NCBI RefSeq assembly: GCF_030915465.1
Contig: NZ_CP133267.1
Span: 620,001-684,000 of the forward strand
DNA from: Neobacillus sp. PS3-34
GTDB lineage: Bacteria; Bacillota; Bacilli; Bacillales; Cytobacillaceae
Direction of reading: 5' to 3'
DNA length: 64,000 nt
Position 1 is the first letter of the stretch; every line of letters begins with the position of its first letter. Shown piece after piece: positions 28,659 to 38,653 of this stretch. A model generated the notes under the pieces. That model saw nothing but the letters and a program-made list of their open reading frames with translations, made no database searches and was not told where the DNA came from. The translations under genes and the position numbers were made by a program.

Positions 28659-29696
28659 ATGAAAAATGGTAAGGTAACAATGCAGGATGTTGCAGATGCA
28701 TTAGGCATCTCTAAGAATTCTGTCTCTCGAGCCCTTACAGGGAAACAGGGAGTCAGCAATAAGACCGAAAGGATTATTAAACAAAAAGCAGAGGAACTAG
28801 GATACAAATATCCAAGGAATATCGGAATTAAAAATCAGTCTGCTTCCAATATAAAAAATATTGCATTAATAGCATCTGATTACGTCTTTTCTCTAAAAAG
28901 CTTTTTCGGAGAAATATATTTAAGTATTGAAAAAGAGTTAAAAGCTCGTGATATTAACTTTTTTACCGAATCTATCAATCGCGAAGCGATAGAAAACTTT
29001 GAAATGCCAGCCGTTTTAAAAAACCATGACATTGACGGATTGTTAATCTTGTCTCACATAAATACTGATTATACTCAAAAAGTAATTGATTTAGGCATCC
29101 CAACAGTACTTATCGACCATCATGAACCTCTATTAGAGTCGGACTCTGTATTAACGAATAACAGACTGGGAGCTTACGAAGCTGTTGAACATTTAATCAA
29201 CCTCGGGCACAAGGAGATTGGATTTATTGGAAACGTCGAATTTTCCCCTAGTTATCGAGAGCGTTTAGAGGGTTATGAACTGGCGTTAAAAAGGTTCAGC
29301 ATAAAAGTAAAGAAAGAATTCTTGTATACCGATGCTTCAGAAAAAATTGAAAATTTACAGTCGTTCATTAATGGACTGGACAATTTGCCTACAGCTTTCT
29401 TTTGCGCAAACGATTCATTAGGTTTCTTAACAACTTACGCAATGCAACTAAGGTCACTCCTCGTACCTGACGATGTCTCAGTAATCAGCTTTGATAATGG
29501 TCATTTGTCACAAGTGGCAGTCCCAAAAATCTCCGCAGTAGATATTGATTTAAATTACTTTGGAAAAAAAGCAGTTGAACAACTTTGTTGGAGAATCAGT
29601 AATCCAAATGAACCTATTCAAGAAATTCTCCTCCCTACAAAGGTAATAGTCCGTGAATCTACGGGCATGAACCTAATTAAAGAGTTAAAAGTTTGA
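28659..29696 (+). CDS. LacI-family transcriptional regulator of the sugar locus
   Basis: A regulator with an N-terminal helix-turn-helix (VTMQDVADALGISKNSVSRAL) and hinge region, followed by a periplasmic-binding-protein-like ligand domain (IDGLLILSHINTDY, LINLGHKEIGFIGN, FFCANDSLGFLTTYAMQL). I prefer the ATG at 28659 (345 residues); an ATG at 28644 has no usable ribosome binding site. It is divergent from the DUF1861-ABC operon and flanked by three ACGTT palindromes, so it is almost certainly the local repressor, released by a sugar from the imported oligosaccharide. A hairpin follows its stop codon. Confidence 0.92.
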   Translation: MKNGKVTMQDVADALGISKNSVSRALTGKQGVSNKTERIIKQKAEELGYKYPRNIGIKNQSASNIKNIALIASDYVFSLKSFFGEIYLSIEKELKARDINFFTESINREAIENFEMPAVLKNHDIDGLLILSHINTDYTQKVIDLGIPTVLIDHHEPLLESDSVLTNNRLGAYEAVEHLINLGHKEIGFIGNVEFSPSYRERLEGYELALKRFSIKVKKEFLYTDASEKIENLQSFINGLDNLPTAFFCANDSLGFLTTYAMQLRSLLVPDDVSVISFDNGHLSQVAVPKISAVDIDLNYFGKKAVEQLCWRISNPNEPIQEILLPTKVIVRESTGMNLIKELKV

Positions 29697-29722
29697 TTAC
29701 TAATAAATTAAACTTCAAAGAG

Positions 29723-29744
29723 AGCCCCCTATGTGTAGGGGGCT
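29723..29744 (+). terminator. Hairpin after the LacI gene
   Basis: AGCCCCCT and AGGGGGCT form an 8-bp GC-rich stem with a 6-base loop, but no T-run follows, so termination may be inefficient. Confidence 0.55.
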
Positions 29745-30005
29745 TGGGAACAAGATATGATGAAATCAGATCATAAAATATCCGTATTACGGTATATCGC
29801 AGTTCTCTTCCCGCCTGTTTTCCAAAGGAGTTCCATTACCTCTTTGCAGAACAAATAGAACTGAGCTTTAAGTCTTTTTACTTTACCTATTTCTTCCGAT
29901 TTATTTTTTATAACTCAGGTCTTATTTTTTTGAGATTGTCCAGCGCCTTTTTCTCAGATTTTTTTCACCGTAAATCCTTAGTAATTACCTTCTCAATTTC
30001 TCAAA

Positions 30006-30176
30006 GTTGATAACGTTGCCCCTATTGAGGTCATTCAAACCTTGTTGGGTCACGAAAAAAGTGAGTCAACTCGTATTTATGCCCAACTCAGCGGTAGGCA
30101 TCGACATGAATTTTATCAAAAAATTTTTAAGATAACCTTTATCACATACATAAGTCCGTTCAAGAAATTTTCATAA
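30006..30176 (+). pseudogene. C-terminal stub of a tyrosine recombinase (integrase)
   Basis: The frame reads PIEVIQTLLGHEKSESTRIY and YAQLSGRHRHEFY. That is the box II region of phage-type integrases, with the LLGH histidine motif and the active-site Tyr in the STRIYAQL context. The catalytic N-terminal half is missing. It marks an old integration event beside the duplicated segment and the tRNA-like fragment at 30518. Confidence 0.7.
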
Positions 30177-30482
30177 TTAACCCTAAAATTAGCTTGAAGA
30201 AAACCAATTTTACCTTTGCGCTTATTTTACCTTTGCGCTTTATATAGTTGAATAAATTATTTGCCTGAAGCAGAGAAACACTCCTCAGGGGCGGCGGCTG
30301 GGACATTCTCGGGTACAGGTTAATTTTAGATACTTACTCTCTCGTAAGTACTTAAATGCAACTCCAAAATGCAAATCGCTTTGAACAGATGATGCTTAAG
30401 GAATAAGAAACGGTTAGTGCAGTGTTAGTGCAGTGTAACAAATTTGCAGCTATAGTAATAACTAAATGCACAAAACAAAAAA

Positions 30483-30515
30483 GTCTAAAACCCTAGATAC
30501 ATAAGGGTTTTAGAC
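30483..30515 (-). terminator. Hairpin terminator following the tRNA-like fragment
   Basis: GTCTAAAACCCT and AGGGTTTTAGAC form a perfect 12-bp stem with a 9-base loop, and the minus strand continues into TTTTTTG. Confidence 0.8.
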
Positions 30516-30517
30516 CT

Positions 30518-30566
30518 CCTATACTTGATGATATGAGAGGGATTCGAACCCCCGACCTCAACCCTG
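30518..30566 (-). other. tRNA 3'-end-like fragment, possible attachment-site scar
   Basis: On the minus strand GGTCGGGGGTTCGAATCCC forms a good T-arm (GGGGG/CCCTC stem around TTCGAAT), followed by an AT-rich stretch ending ATCATCA and then the terminator at 30483. No anticodon arm or 5' half is present and there is no CCA end. It may be the displaced end of a tRNA used as attB. The duplicated segment starts inside it. Confidence 0.4.
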
Positions 30567-31077
30567 CCAATGATGGCAATGCATTTTGATTAAAACCGCT
30601 TAATTAAAAAATATAAAAAAAGGTCATGGCAGTTGTTAATTCCCATGACCTTCTGTAATTTTATTCTATTAATCTAGCTGATTTTCTAGAATATATTCAA
30701 TATCCTTTTCCAATAGATCAGCAAATTCTTCTGTAATAGATTTGCCTTTTTGTGCTTTGATATGATTCTTTAAAGCATTTAGCTTGTCAGGTGTTTTGTC
30801 CTTTTGTATGGCTTGTATTTGAGCTTCAAGACTCTTTACAATGCCTTGCTTTGTAAAAGCTTGGTTAGCTTCACCTATGCCAATTAATTCATCTAGGTGA
30901 TCGATATCAATGACGATAAAGATTTTGTATTCTTTTGATGCCATGTTACCTGCTGCATCTTCTGCCAGGACTGTTAGTGTATGTTCACCTGGAGCTAATG
31001 ACAGCGGCTTGATTTGGTTTAACCCAGAAATTACATCTCCATCCAGTGCATACTCAACTTTCGCAACACCACTCAGG
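30553..31077. repeat. Copy B (parental) of the 0.5-kb duplicated segment
   Basis: The counterpart of 10934-11446, here in its natural place as the 3' end and terminator of the secreted protein gene. Similarity to copy A stops at CACCACTCAGG on one side and CGACCTCAACCCTG on the other. Confidence 0.9.
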
Positions 31078-33900
31078 TTGTCCTCTATGGAAAATGGGAT
31101 TTCCATTTGAGATTCAGTTTGGAAGAATGATAGTTTTCCGATAACACTGATTTGCGGAGCCGTTTTGTCGATCCATATGTCGATCGTTTTCACTTCTTCC
31201 ACATTACCCGCTTCATCTATGCTCCGGTAGGCAACAGTATTTTTCCCTTCTGAGGAAACAGTCACTTCCCCGTTTACAGGCACCCAATCCCCGTTGTTCA
31301 GCCGGTATTCTGTTTTTACAACCCCTGAGCCAGAACCATCTTCAGCATTAAAGGTAAGGACTACATTTTTGTTGCAATACTTTCCGGCTTCAGCACCATT
31401 TGCAGCCACTGTGGTATGCGGTGCTGTTTTATCAATCCAGACAGCAATGGTTTGTGTCTCTTCCATATTGCCTGCTTGATCAACACTTCGGAAATCAATC
31501 ACATTTTTCCCTTCTTGGGAAATTGTTACTGCTCCTTCAACAGTTGTCCACGCTCCGTTGTTCACTCGATACTCCGTTTTTGCTACTCCAACGCCTCCAC
31601 CGTCGTTGGCTGTAAAAGTAAGAACAACATCCCTATTGTTATACCTTTCTCCAGTAACTCCATCCGCAATGACGGACGTTACGGGGGCTATGGAATCCGA
31701 AATGACAAAGTATGTCATATTTAACGGCTTGAGCTGGTATACGCCTTTAAAAACAGAGGCGATTCCCGTGATATTCACGATACTATCTTCAGCAAAAGAC
31801 TTGCTCCATTCATCGAATGAAATGCCAGTCCTGCTGTCTACCCTGACACGTGTTGTCCCGTTTTCATTTACCGCATCAAATTCAAAGGTTCCAGTCGTAC
31901 CTGCCGGAGGAACGTTCTTCATTCTGACATTTTCGAGCGTGATAAGAGTTCCCTGATTGCTTTCATTAACCGAAGTCTGCACGGCAGCATCTGGTATCTC
32001 TTCTGTACTTATTTTTTCTATTTTTACCGGGTCAGCCAGTTCCAGTTCCGTGTTAAAGGTCTTTTTTACAGCGGTGATGCGCACATAGTCACCCGGCTTA
32101 AATCCGGTATCATTCTGGTAGACATAGATTCCGGATGTTCCTTCTTGCAGATAAAATCCCTGTCCTCCGAAAACACCCGGTTCTGATGTGATCGTTCCTT
32201 CAACCGTAACGAGTGTCCCGTCCGGCTGCTTTCTTACATCCTCAACCGGGATGGGTGCGGGAGCCGTATTTTCATCCGGAAGCGGTTCAGCAGCTACATT
32301 ACCCAAGGTAACGGCTTCCGTTAAAGTGTTCGTACTGCCTTGCCTCAACCTTAAGTTCGCAGCACCTGTACTGCCCGACTTTACCTGGACTGTCAGTGTT
32401 TTGGTAGCATGTCCTTTTGCGTCAGCCGTTACGGAAAAATTCGAGCTATAGCCGTAGGCAGTTGGCCATGTGCCGTCTGCATTCTGCACCTTCGCAACCT
32501 GTGTACCGCCAGATATTAGGTAGATTCCAAGATTCAAATTGTTTAATGTACTTCCTGCCGCAAGGCCGTCCACTTCCACTCGAACCTGGAAGGGCTGGCT
32601 ATTATTAGGCAGGACATTTTGATGAACCAATTTGTATAGGGACTGTCCTGTTGGTGGAGGATTCTGTGTCCCGCCTGATGCTCCGTATGAACCAGCTTTA
32701 AAAGTAGATGGATCATACCATTTATACCCGGCTGCCGGAGCGGCCCACGGTTCCGCCTGCGGCTCAACAGATGTCGCCGGGTCTTCGTTTTCTTTCTGTG
32801 ACGAATCAAGGGTCAGCTTTGTCGGCTGGTCGAGTTGTAATCCGGGAACCTGGTCAAAGCCAGTATACGTTTCCTTATTGGCCAGCCATTCTACTGTCTG
32901 AACAAGGAATTTTCCATCATTTTGTTCCTTGAAGCCATCATACGTCGTTTTTTTCGATCCATTCTCTTCGCGAAGATATTTAGGTGACGCATCTTCAACA
33001 GGAGAAGAATCACCGATGAATGCCGCTTTCCCCTGTCCTAATTTTGCAATCGCCGCAAACGGCCACTTCCGCGCTGCCGCCTCCGTTGTAAACTCCCTTG
33101 TCTACTGCGTTCGCCCATTTCGCAGTTGTTGAAGGCAGATACACGATACCCTTCGCTTTGGTTGGATCAAGAATCGCAAGAGTGGAGCCTGCATGCACAG
33201 CGACCGCTCCTACTCCCTCCGTAATACCAAAGGATTGTGATGGCGCTGCTACGTCTGTTGCATTCAAATCGCCAACGGCATTATAACGGAAACGGATACC
33301 GAATTTAGAAGCGAGCCAATCGGAGCTTTGAACTCCCTGCATCGCCTGTGAATTCGCCTCTTCCGTGTTCATTCCTTTTGATGGATTCGTAAATGCGCCT
33401 CTTCGGTAACCGTTCATAACCTCGGAAGCATCCCATCTATTCTTATTGCGGTCAGCATTGTAATGGTCGGCGATAAAAAAGATACTGCCGCCTTCCCGCA
33501 CATATTGTTCCATTGCATCTTGTTCCGATTTTTTATAAGGGATATTCGCTTCCCCGATAATAAAGACATCATAATTCTTCAATTTGTCATACGTGACAGC
33601 TTGTTCGCCAAATTTATAAGGAATTTGCCTTGATAGCTCCTCAACACTAAAACCAGCCGACTTTAACCCGTTGGCAAAATCAGAGAATGCCCCGTCGATC
33701 ACCCAGTCCGCAGCTCCCGCTGTCTGGCCGTGTGTATTATCAAACAACACCTTTTTGCCTGTACCGTCCGGCAATACAGTAGACGAAACTGTATCCGCAG
33801 CGGCAAATGCATTGCCAATATTACCTGCCAAAGCATTTGTGACAACTAGTACAGTTAATAGTATCAGCCTCAAGAATCTTGCAATTGTTCGGTTTTCCAA
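30669..33900 (-). CDS. Large secreted protein: GATase-like domain, OB-fold, OmpL47 repeats; one frameshift
   Basis: The joined protein is 1076 residues. Its order is: signal peptide (LRLILLTVLVVTNALAGNIG, cut after AFA); an N-terminal domain resembling DUF4350/class I glutamine amidotransferase folds (VLFDNTHGQTAGAADWVI, YDVFIIGEANIPY, GGSIFFIADHYNAD); a Pro/Glu linker; an OB-fold of the kind attached to secreted nucleases (GTLVTVEGTITSEPGVFGGQ); then Ig-like OmpL47 repeats (each ending in KTEYRxNNG and DEAGNVEE); and a helical tail. The frame changes one base before the GGCC at 33061-33064. It is extracellular with unknown substrate. No sortase motif is visible. Its 3' end is duplicated at 10934. 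Confidence 0.75.
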
Positions 33901-34355
33901 TCTCTTACCTCCTAAAGAAAAGTAGTTTACATATAAAGGAAAAACTAACTATAGTATCCCATAAAAACAATGTTATTTAATGATTCGAAAGATTCAATCA
34001 TTTATACTACAAACGGTACAATTTACCCAAAAGCCATATCTCTGTGAACTTCATTATGCTAATCTAAAAGAAAATCAACAGAGACTAGAAAACACCAGTA
34101 GTTCTCGCCTTCAGCATATTTGCTTACTGATGGAAAAAGAAAACAGCTGCAACAATAGCAGCTGTTCAAGATAGTTATGAGTTTCGTTTGATATTAATAT
34201 TCGGTTCTTGAGTAAACAATTTCGGCATTTTCTAAAGATAGCATCACTTACAAATTTACCAGGGCTATTATTTATATTTACTGACATTTATGCTCATCTC
34301 ATATAAACGGAAATTAAAAATATGTAAAAGAACCTCTTTGAGACTTTAGAAAAGA
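33901..34355. other. Intergenic stretch without a convincing gene
   Basis: It contains the promoter region of the secreted protein gene (GGAGG-type site near 33907 on the minus strand) and the hairpin at 34142. A plus frame at 33980 has no ribosome binding site and no family resemblance. Confidence 0.4.
34142..34166 (-). terminator. Intrinsic terminator
   Basis: AACAGCTGC and GCAGCTGTT form a perfect 9-bp stem with a 7-base loop, followed by TTCTTTTT on the minus strand. It would end the 34356-34673 transcript. Confidence 0.75.
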
Positions 34356-34673
34356 CTATCCTTCGTACCAACCGTCTGCATAAACAGAAGTTTCGCCAGT
34401 CTCAACATGGGTTTTCCAAGCCTTATCTAAATTATCAAATGTGCAGTCTATGTGTGACATATCCCTACTTGCTTCAAATCCAACATAATCATTTCCAGCA
34501 CCAAAAGTTTCATGGCGAACGGCATAATTGTCACAATTCTCTTGTGCTTTCTCGATAGGTATCACTTTTATTTTACCATCTAAAGTAACAACAACACTAT
34601 TTTCCCTTGAGTCATCCCCATTTCGAATGGCCGTAATAAGATCTTGTTTGGTAAATAGAATGATAATATTCAT
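34356..34673 (-). CDS. Hypothetical protein, 105 residues
   Basis: Not recognised. The N-terminal half is beta-rich (NSVVVTLDGKIKVIPIEKAQ), and the C-terminal half contains charged and aromatic residues with a WKTHVETGETSVYADGWYEG end. There is no signal peptide or membrane segment. The start at 34673 follows a GGAGG, but twelve bases away, which is on the long side. Small cargo proteins of this type are common in phage remnants and beside toxins, but nothing here supports a specific role. Confidence 0.5.
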   Translation of the reverse strand: MNIIILFTKQDLITAIRNGDDSRENSVVVTLDGKIKVIPIEKAQENCDNYAVRHETFGAGNDYVGFEASRDMSHIDCTFDNLDKAWKTHVETGETSVYADGWYEG

Positions 34674-34790
34674 AATTCACAACCGCCTCCTATTTTTCCT
34701 CTTTCTTCCTACACTCTAAATTATACAAAAGACTATTATCCCAAAAGGATGAACAATTCATGACAATGCTAAAAAATAGATGGCTGCCTT

Positions 34791-35212
34791 TCATCCCCTC
34801 ATAAAATATCCCGCTATCGCCGGAAAACTCTCGAATTCCTTCTTCATGTCCCGAAAGGAAATGACTTCATTTCCTCTGGCAAGTTCAAATTCCAGCGGAT
34901 ATTCATGACAGTTAAGTGGGGTTTTATGAAAGTATTTAGCATAGAATTGGCTGGCCTCTGCCTGACTGCCGGCATATATAAAGACAAATGCCTTCTGATC
35001 CATCTTCAGGGAGTAAATGCCAACCTTATGAAAACCCAATACATTGTTTCCTATCATTTCTGTTACCTTCTGATGATCTGCTTCGTTTAAGTCCATTTTG
35101 GAACTGTCATAATTTAATGAAATTTTCTTTTCCTCTAGTAAATGGTAAATGTAATGGCGAAAGAGGATTCTTCAAAGAGCAAGCAATCCTGGTACAAATC
35201 CTTCACGAGCAT
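34791..35212 (-). CDS. Hypothetical phage-type protein, 140 residues, one frameshift
   Basis: The visible 101-residue frame from 35096 lacks a ribosome binding site. Reading upstream in the same frame gives YHLLEEKKISLNYDSSK. One base change near 35150 connects it to a second frame starting MLVKDLYQDCLLFEE at an ATG at 35212, which has GGGGTG seven bases upstream. I therefore extend the gene. No GGCC is involved here; the break lies in a CTCTTTCG stretch. It follows the DnaB-like gene by about 60 bp and belongs to the same replication module. The function is unknown. Confidence 0.55.
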
Positions 35213-35272
35213 ATATATCACCCCGTTATTACAATTATTTTCATCGTGCGGCTAATATGCACCGGGTAGATT

Positions 35273-36516
35273 CTATTCCTTTTGGTCCCCAATAAATCCT
35301 GTGTGTTCGTTGTAATTGACTGTGATGGTTCCTACGGGTCCATTTCGATTCTTCGAGACAATCATTTCAAGGGAATGATTCTGTGAGTCCTTGTCATAAT
35401 AGGCTTCACGGTATAAGAATAAAATGACATCCGCATCCTGTTCCACACTGCCTGATTCCCGAATATCAGACATCATCGGCCGTTTATTGGCTCTTGATTC
35501 CACCGAGCGGTTGAGCTGTGCCAAACAAATGACAGGGCAATCAAAATCCTTTGCCATCGTTTTCAGTGATTTGGATATTTCCGTTACTTGCAAATGGGAA
35601 TTCCCGCCGTAAAATTGACTGGACTGTATCAGTGTCAAGTAATCAATAAAGAGGATTGGTTTCTTGTCAGGAAATTGATTCATCAGCTTCCTTGTTTTTG
35701 CTCTCATTTCGGCAATCGTTTGTCCCGCCCCATCAAAAATTTGCATATTGGTTTCAGCGAGATCACCAATCACATCCGACCATTTATTCTTTTGGTGTTG
35801 AGTAAGCATTCTTTTCGGATCCCGCATTTTTGCACGGTTAAAGCCTCCTGTCGAAGCAATTAATCGGGAGGTGATCAGCTTTTCAGGCATTTCTAAAGAG
35901 AATACAAGTGGCAGAAACCCCGCCCAACCAGCCATTTTGGCAAAATGAAGCATCACGTCGGTTTTTCCCATCGAGGCCTTGCCGCTACAATCGTCACTTC
36001 CCCTCCCTGAAAGCCTCCTGTCACTTCGTCAAGCTTTTGGATGCCGGTTGTCGCCGTTTTCAGGCATTTTTGCCCCTCCCATGGTGCCTCATAAATATCT
36101 GCCAGCGCTTGTTGTAACGATGTGTGATCCTCAAGCTTCAATTGGTTAATTTTATCCAATTCAGCAATGACTTTCGCAATTTCCCAATCATTCATGGCTG
36201 CAACGCTCAAGATGTTCCTTTTTTCGCGCTCCTTCCACAGTTCAAGAATGAGCTTCTCCGTTCCGGTAAATTTCTCAACATCCGCATACGATAACAGCTC
36301 CGAAAGATAGGACATTCCACCATATGATTCAAGGTCAGGTAAGGTTGTCAATGAGATCAAATCAATATCCCTGCCAGCCCGCTTGAACTCCACCATTTTT
36401 CTCATTAATTGTTGATGCCGTGTACTTTCAAGCTGTTCAGGCTGAACCACGGTATCCTTGAGTAAGTACTCCGCCTTCATCAAGCTTCCTAAGAACACTT
36501 TTTCAGCCATGCTCAT
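35273..36516 (-). CDS. DnaB-family replicative helicase (phage type), one frameshift in Walker A
   Basis: A hexameric 5'-3' helicase of 414 residues after joining. An N-terminal DnaB domain (MSMAEKVFLGSLMKAEYLL, YGGMSYLSELLSYA) is followed by the RecA-like motor with GGEVTIVAARPS-MGKT (Walker A), ILFIDYLTLIQS (Walker B), VICLAQLNRSVE and SGSVEQDADVILFL. The raw frame breaks right after the GGCC at 35975-35978, and one base restores RPSMGKTD. It overlaps the DnaD-like gene as ATGA. The small size and the context point to a prophage replication module, not the chromosomal dnaB. Confidence 0.85.
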
Positions 36517-37472
36517 TGCTCTTCACCTGCCGTCAGATCGAGTTGAAATTCACGTGGAATGGCTCTTCCAGCAGGAGGCGATTCATTTGATAGCTTTTGC
36601 TTTCGTACATTTTTTTGGTCCCTTTCATACGAATCAATTTCCTCTACTGTCAGCAAGGATTCATTTTCCCAGTTTTTGAGAATCCCAACAACATAGTTCA
36701 GTTTTCGCTTATTGTTCGCGCACGCAATATTCATCGCTTTTAAAATCATCTCTTTCGGCTGTAAAAAGCTAGAATCATCCAGCCAACATAACAGCTGCTG
36801 TTTCGCATTCACGTTCGACAAACCAAATCCATTATCATCCCAAAACTCAATAATCTCTTTCACTTCTTCTTTTTCTTTATGTTCGGGATTTTCTATTTCT
36901 GGATGAAGTGCTTTTGGTTGTTTTTCTTTTTCTTTTTCATTTTCTTTTTGTCCACCTATCGTAGGACGATGCAGGGACGAATCGTCAAATTCCTTATATT
37001 CCGCTATGTATGTATCATTTTCATCCAGATCACGATCTTCCTTGCCGTCTGGTTTACAAAAGGATTCGTAAAGGCTGTGAATGTCCTGCTTTTGAATCGA
37101 TTCCGAAACATAAAGGATGAGCGAACGATCTTCGACCTCTTTTAATTCGGAAGTAATACAATCCATGACCGGTTTCCCGCCTTTATCCAGGTTATCTTTC
37201 CCCCAGTATTTAATCGCAAGTTCCCTCGTTTCAGGATTGTATCGAATCAACTTGTGATGCTCGATGAATCGATCCATTAACGCATGAACACTCTCAATCG
37301 AATAACCCAAATCAAACGCCATTTGTTTTTTCGTAATTCGATAGATTCCAATCTGAGTCGTATTCGGATTCGTAAGCAAATAAAGATAAAAATATTTATC
37401 CTCCGGAGTCATCTCTTCCAACACAATCGGATTCTTCCAAAATTCCGTACGAACCATTCGATACTTTGCCAT
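36513..37472 (-). CDS. DnaD-like replisome organiser (phage type)
   Basis: A 319-residue replication initiation protein. The N-terminal half is a winged helix (KYRMVRTEFWKNPIVLEEMT, TTQIGIYRITKKQMAFDLGY), the centre is a Lys/Glu-rich linker (KENEKEKEKQPK), and the C-terminal DnaD-type helical domain shows IIEFWDDNGFG, LCWLDD and LNYVVGILKNWENE. Such proteins load the neighbouring DnaB helicase at a phage origin. An AAGGATAGTGG sequence precedes the ATG. It is translationally coupled to the helicase gene. Confidence 0.85.
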   Translation of the reverse strand: MAKYRMVRTEFWKNPIVLEEMTPEDKYFYLYLLTNPNTTQIGIYRITKKQMAFDLGYSIESVHALMDRFIEHHKLIRYNPETRELAIKYWGKDNLDKGGKPVMDCITSELKEVEDRSLILYVSESIQKQDIHSLYESFCKPDGKEDRDLDENDTYIAEYKEFDDSSLHRPTIGGQKENEKEKEKQPKALHPEIENPEHKEKEEVKEIIEFWDDNGFGLSNVNAKQQLLCWLDDSSFLQPKEMILKAMNIACANNKRKLNYVVGILKNWENESLLTVEEIDSYERDQKNVRKQKLSNESPPAGRAIPREFQLDLTAGEEQ

Positions 37473-37647
37473 TACTAACCACTATCCTTTCTTCTTCTAA
37501 AAAATTCTTCATCATCTATATATAGATTAATGAAGAAAAAGGTCAGTATGGTTTATATCAAAATGTGAATGTTTAATGATAAAAGACTTTCATAATGGCT
37601 ATCATCTTCTGGAGATAAGGAAAACCTTCTGTGAAACAAATAAAAAA

Positions 37648-37685
37648 ACACTCAAAAATGTTGTTTTCGCAGCATTTTTGAGTGT
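37648..37685. terminator. Bidirectional hairpin terminator
   Basis: ACACTCAAAAATG and CATTTTTGAGTGT form a perfect 13-bp stem with a 12-base loop, and TTTTTTT follows on the minus side. The rest of 37473-37786 holds only the DnaD gene promoter region. Confidence 0.8.
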
Positions 37686-37786
37686 TTCTTGGTTTAAAGA
37701 TAAAAACTATTATTCCTAAAACCCACATATGCAAACGTTAATAACATTAGCTGTTTGGATTGTAAGAACTTTTATCATGAGAAATT

Positions 37787-37811
37787 AAAAAAAGCTACTA
37801 CTCATAGTAGC
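37787..37811 (-). terminator. Terminator of the tRNA-like fragment
   Basis: GCTACTA and TAGTAGC pair around a CTCA/TGAG loop, followed by TTTTTTT on the minus strand. It sits 6 bases beyond the CCA-like end at 37818. Confidence 0.8.
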
Positions 37812-37817
37812 AACTTT

Positions 37818-37880
37818 TGGCGGGACCGCCTGGGAATCGAACTCACCTAACTTGGCACGCAGGTGACAAGCGGTTTTGAA
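37818..37880 (-). other. 3' half of a tRNA, possibly tRNA-Sec-like; candidate attachment site
   Basis: On the minus strand the fragment runs from CTTCAAAACC, which resembles an anticodon loop with TCA, through a long variable arm (TCACCT and AGGTGA pair), a T-arm (GTTCGATTCCC) and an acceptor 3' strand ending GGCGGTCCC-G-CCA. G before CCA, TCA and a long variable arm are features of selenocysteine tRNAs. No matching GGGACCGC 5' strand exists upstream, so the 5' half is missing. This is what an element integrated at a tRNA 3' end leaves at its far border. The T-stem has mismatches, so the exact identity is uncertain. Confidence 0.4.
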
Positions 37881-38017
37881 GTTTGCTAGCATCTGTACTT
37901 CTAGTCCCTTCATGTTCCCTAAAGTATTCATAAATCATGGTTTCTTGCTTTCTGATGATTCATGGTGATTTGTAATTTTTAATTTGGGCACCAATTATGG
38001 TACCAACCTGATCAAAG

Positions 38018-38227
38018 TTATAATATACTTTCCAAATATTCACATCTATCAAGTGCTTGCATTTCTGTTTTAAATCCATTTTCAAGTATTTCATCACGAT
38101 AACATATACACCATTTATTTGAATTATCTACCCATACAACTTTAATCCAATCCCATTTAGAATAACCTTCTTTGTCTATCATTTTATAAAAAATGTCATC
38201 CCATTCATGAATATCTAATCTTTTCAT
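38018..38227 (-). CDS. Hypothetical protein, 69 residues
   Basis: Not recognised. It is rich in Trp and Tyr (EWDDIFYKMIDKEGYSKWDW) with two Cys near CICYRDE. The ATG at 38227 has GGATGGTG about ten bases upstream; a GTG at 38242 is less likely. It lies alone beside the tRNA-like scar and after a stretch (38228-38653) in which I see no other gene or signal. Confidence 0.4.
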   Translation of the reverse strand: MKRLDIHEWDDIFYKMIDKEGYSKWDWIKVVWVDNSNKWCICYRDEILENGFKTEMQALDRCEYLESIL

Positions 38228-38653
38228 AATTAAATTCACCATCCAATATTAAAATAAATATCAAAAAATTCCTAGTTTTATTTATACACCTTCTATCTTG
38301 TAGCTTTTTCTTTCCATTACCAATTTTGACGGTGAATTTTTCGAAGTTGTTCATTTGTATAAGTAAAATTTTTAATGGTTTCGTGCTCATCAATTAATTT
38401 TTGCCGAAAGTATTTCTCAGACAATACAGCGCAAATATATATATAAAAACGAAAATCACAGAACAAAAAATTTCCTTAAGTCGCAAGACAGCCTTTATCT
38501 TTTCCAATTATTATCAAATAAAGGATACATAAAATGACCTTAATAATAAAAAGTGGTGAAACTGCAGGTTGTGTAATTTCACATGACATATTCAAGTAGG
38601 TAATGCATTTTAAGTAGTAATCTTATTTTTAATCGTCTCTATCTATTTGAAGA

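Noticed and set aside
30518-30566. A functional tRNA
   Set aside because: Only a T-arm is recognisable, with no CCA end and no anticodon arm.
33980-34174. 64-residue plus-strand frame
   Set aside because: It contains the terminator hairpin near its end and has no ribosome binding site or family resemblance.
34255-34312. A second integrase stub suggested by a TDIYAHLI ending
   Set aside because: Only eight residues agree with the integrase pattern, with nothing upstream in frame.
36879-37145. 88-residue plus-strand Phe-rich frame
   Set aside because: It is antisense to the Lys/Glu linker of the DnaD-like protein.
37818-37880. A complete tRNA gene
   Set aside because: No 5' acceptor strand or D-arm can be found on the correct side; only the 3' half is present.
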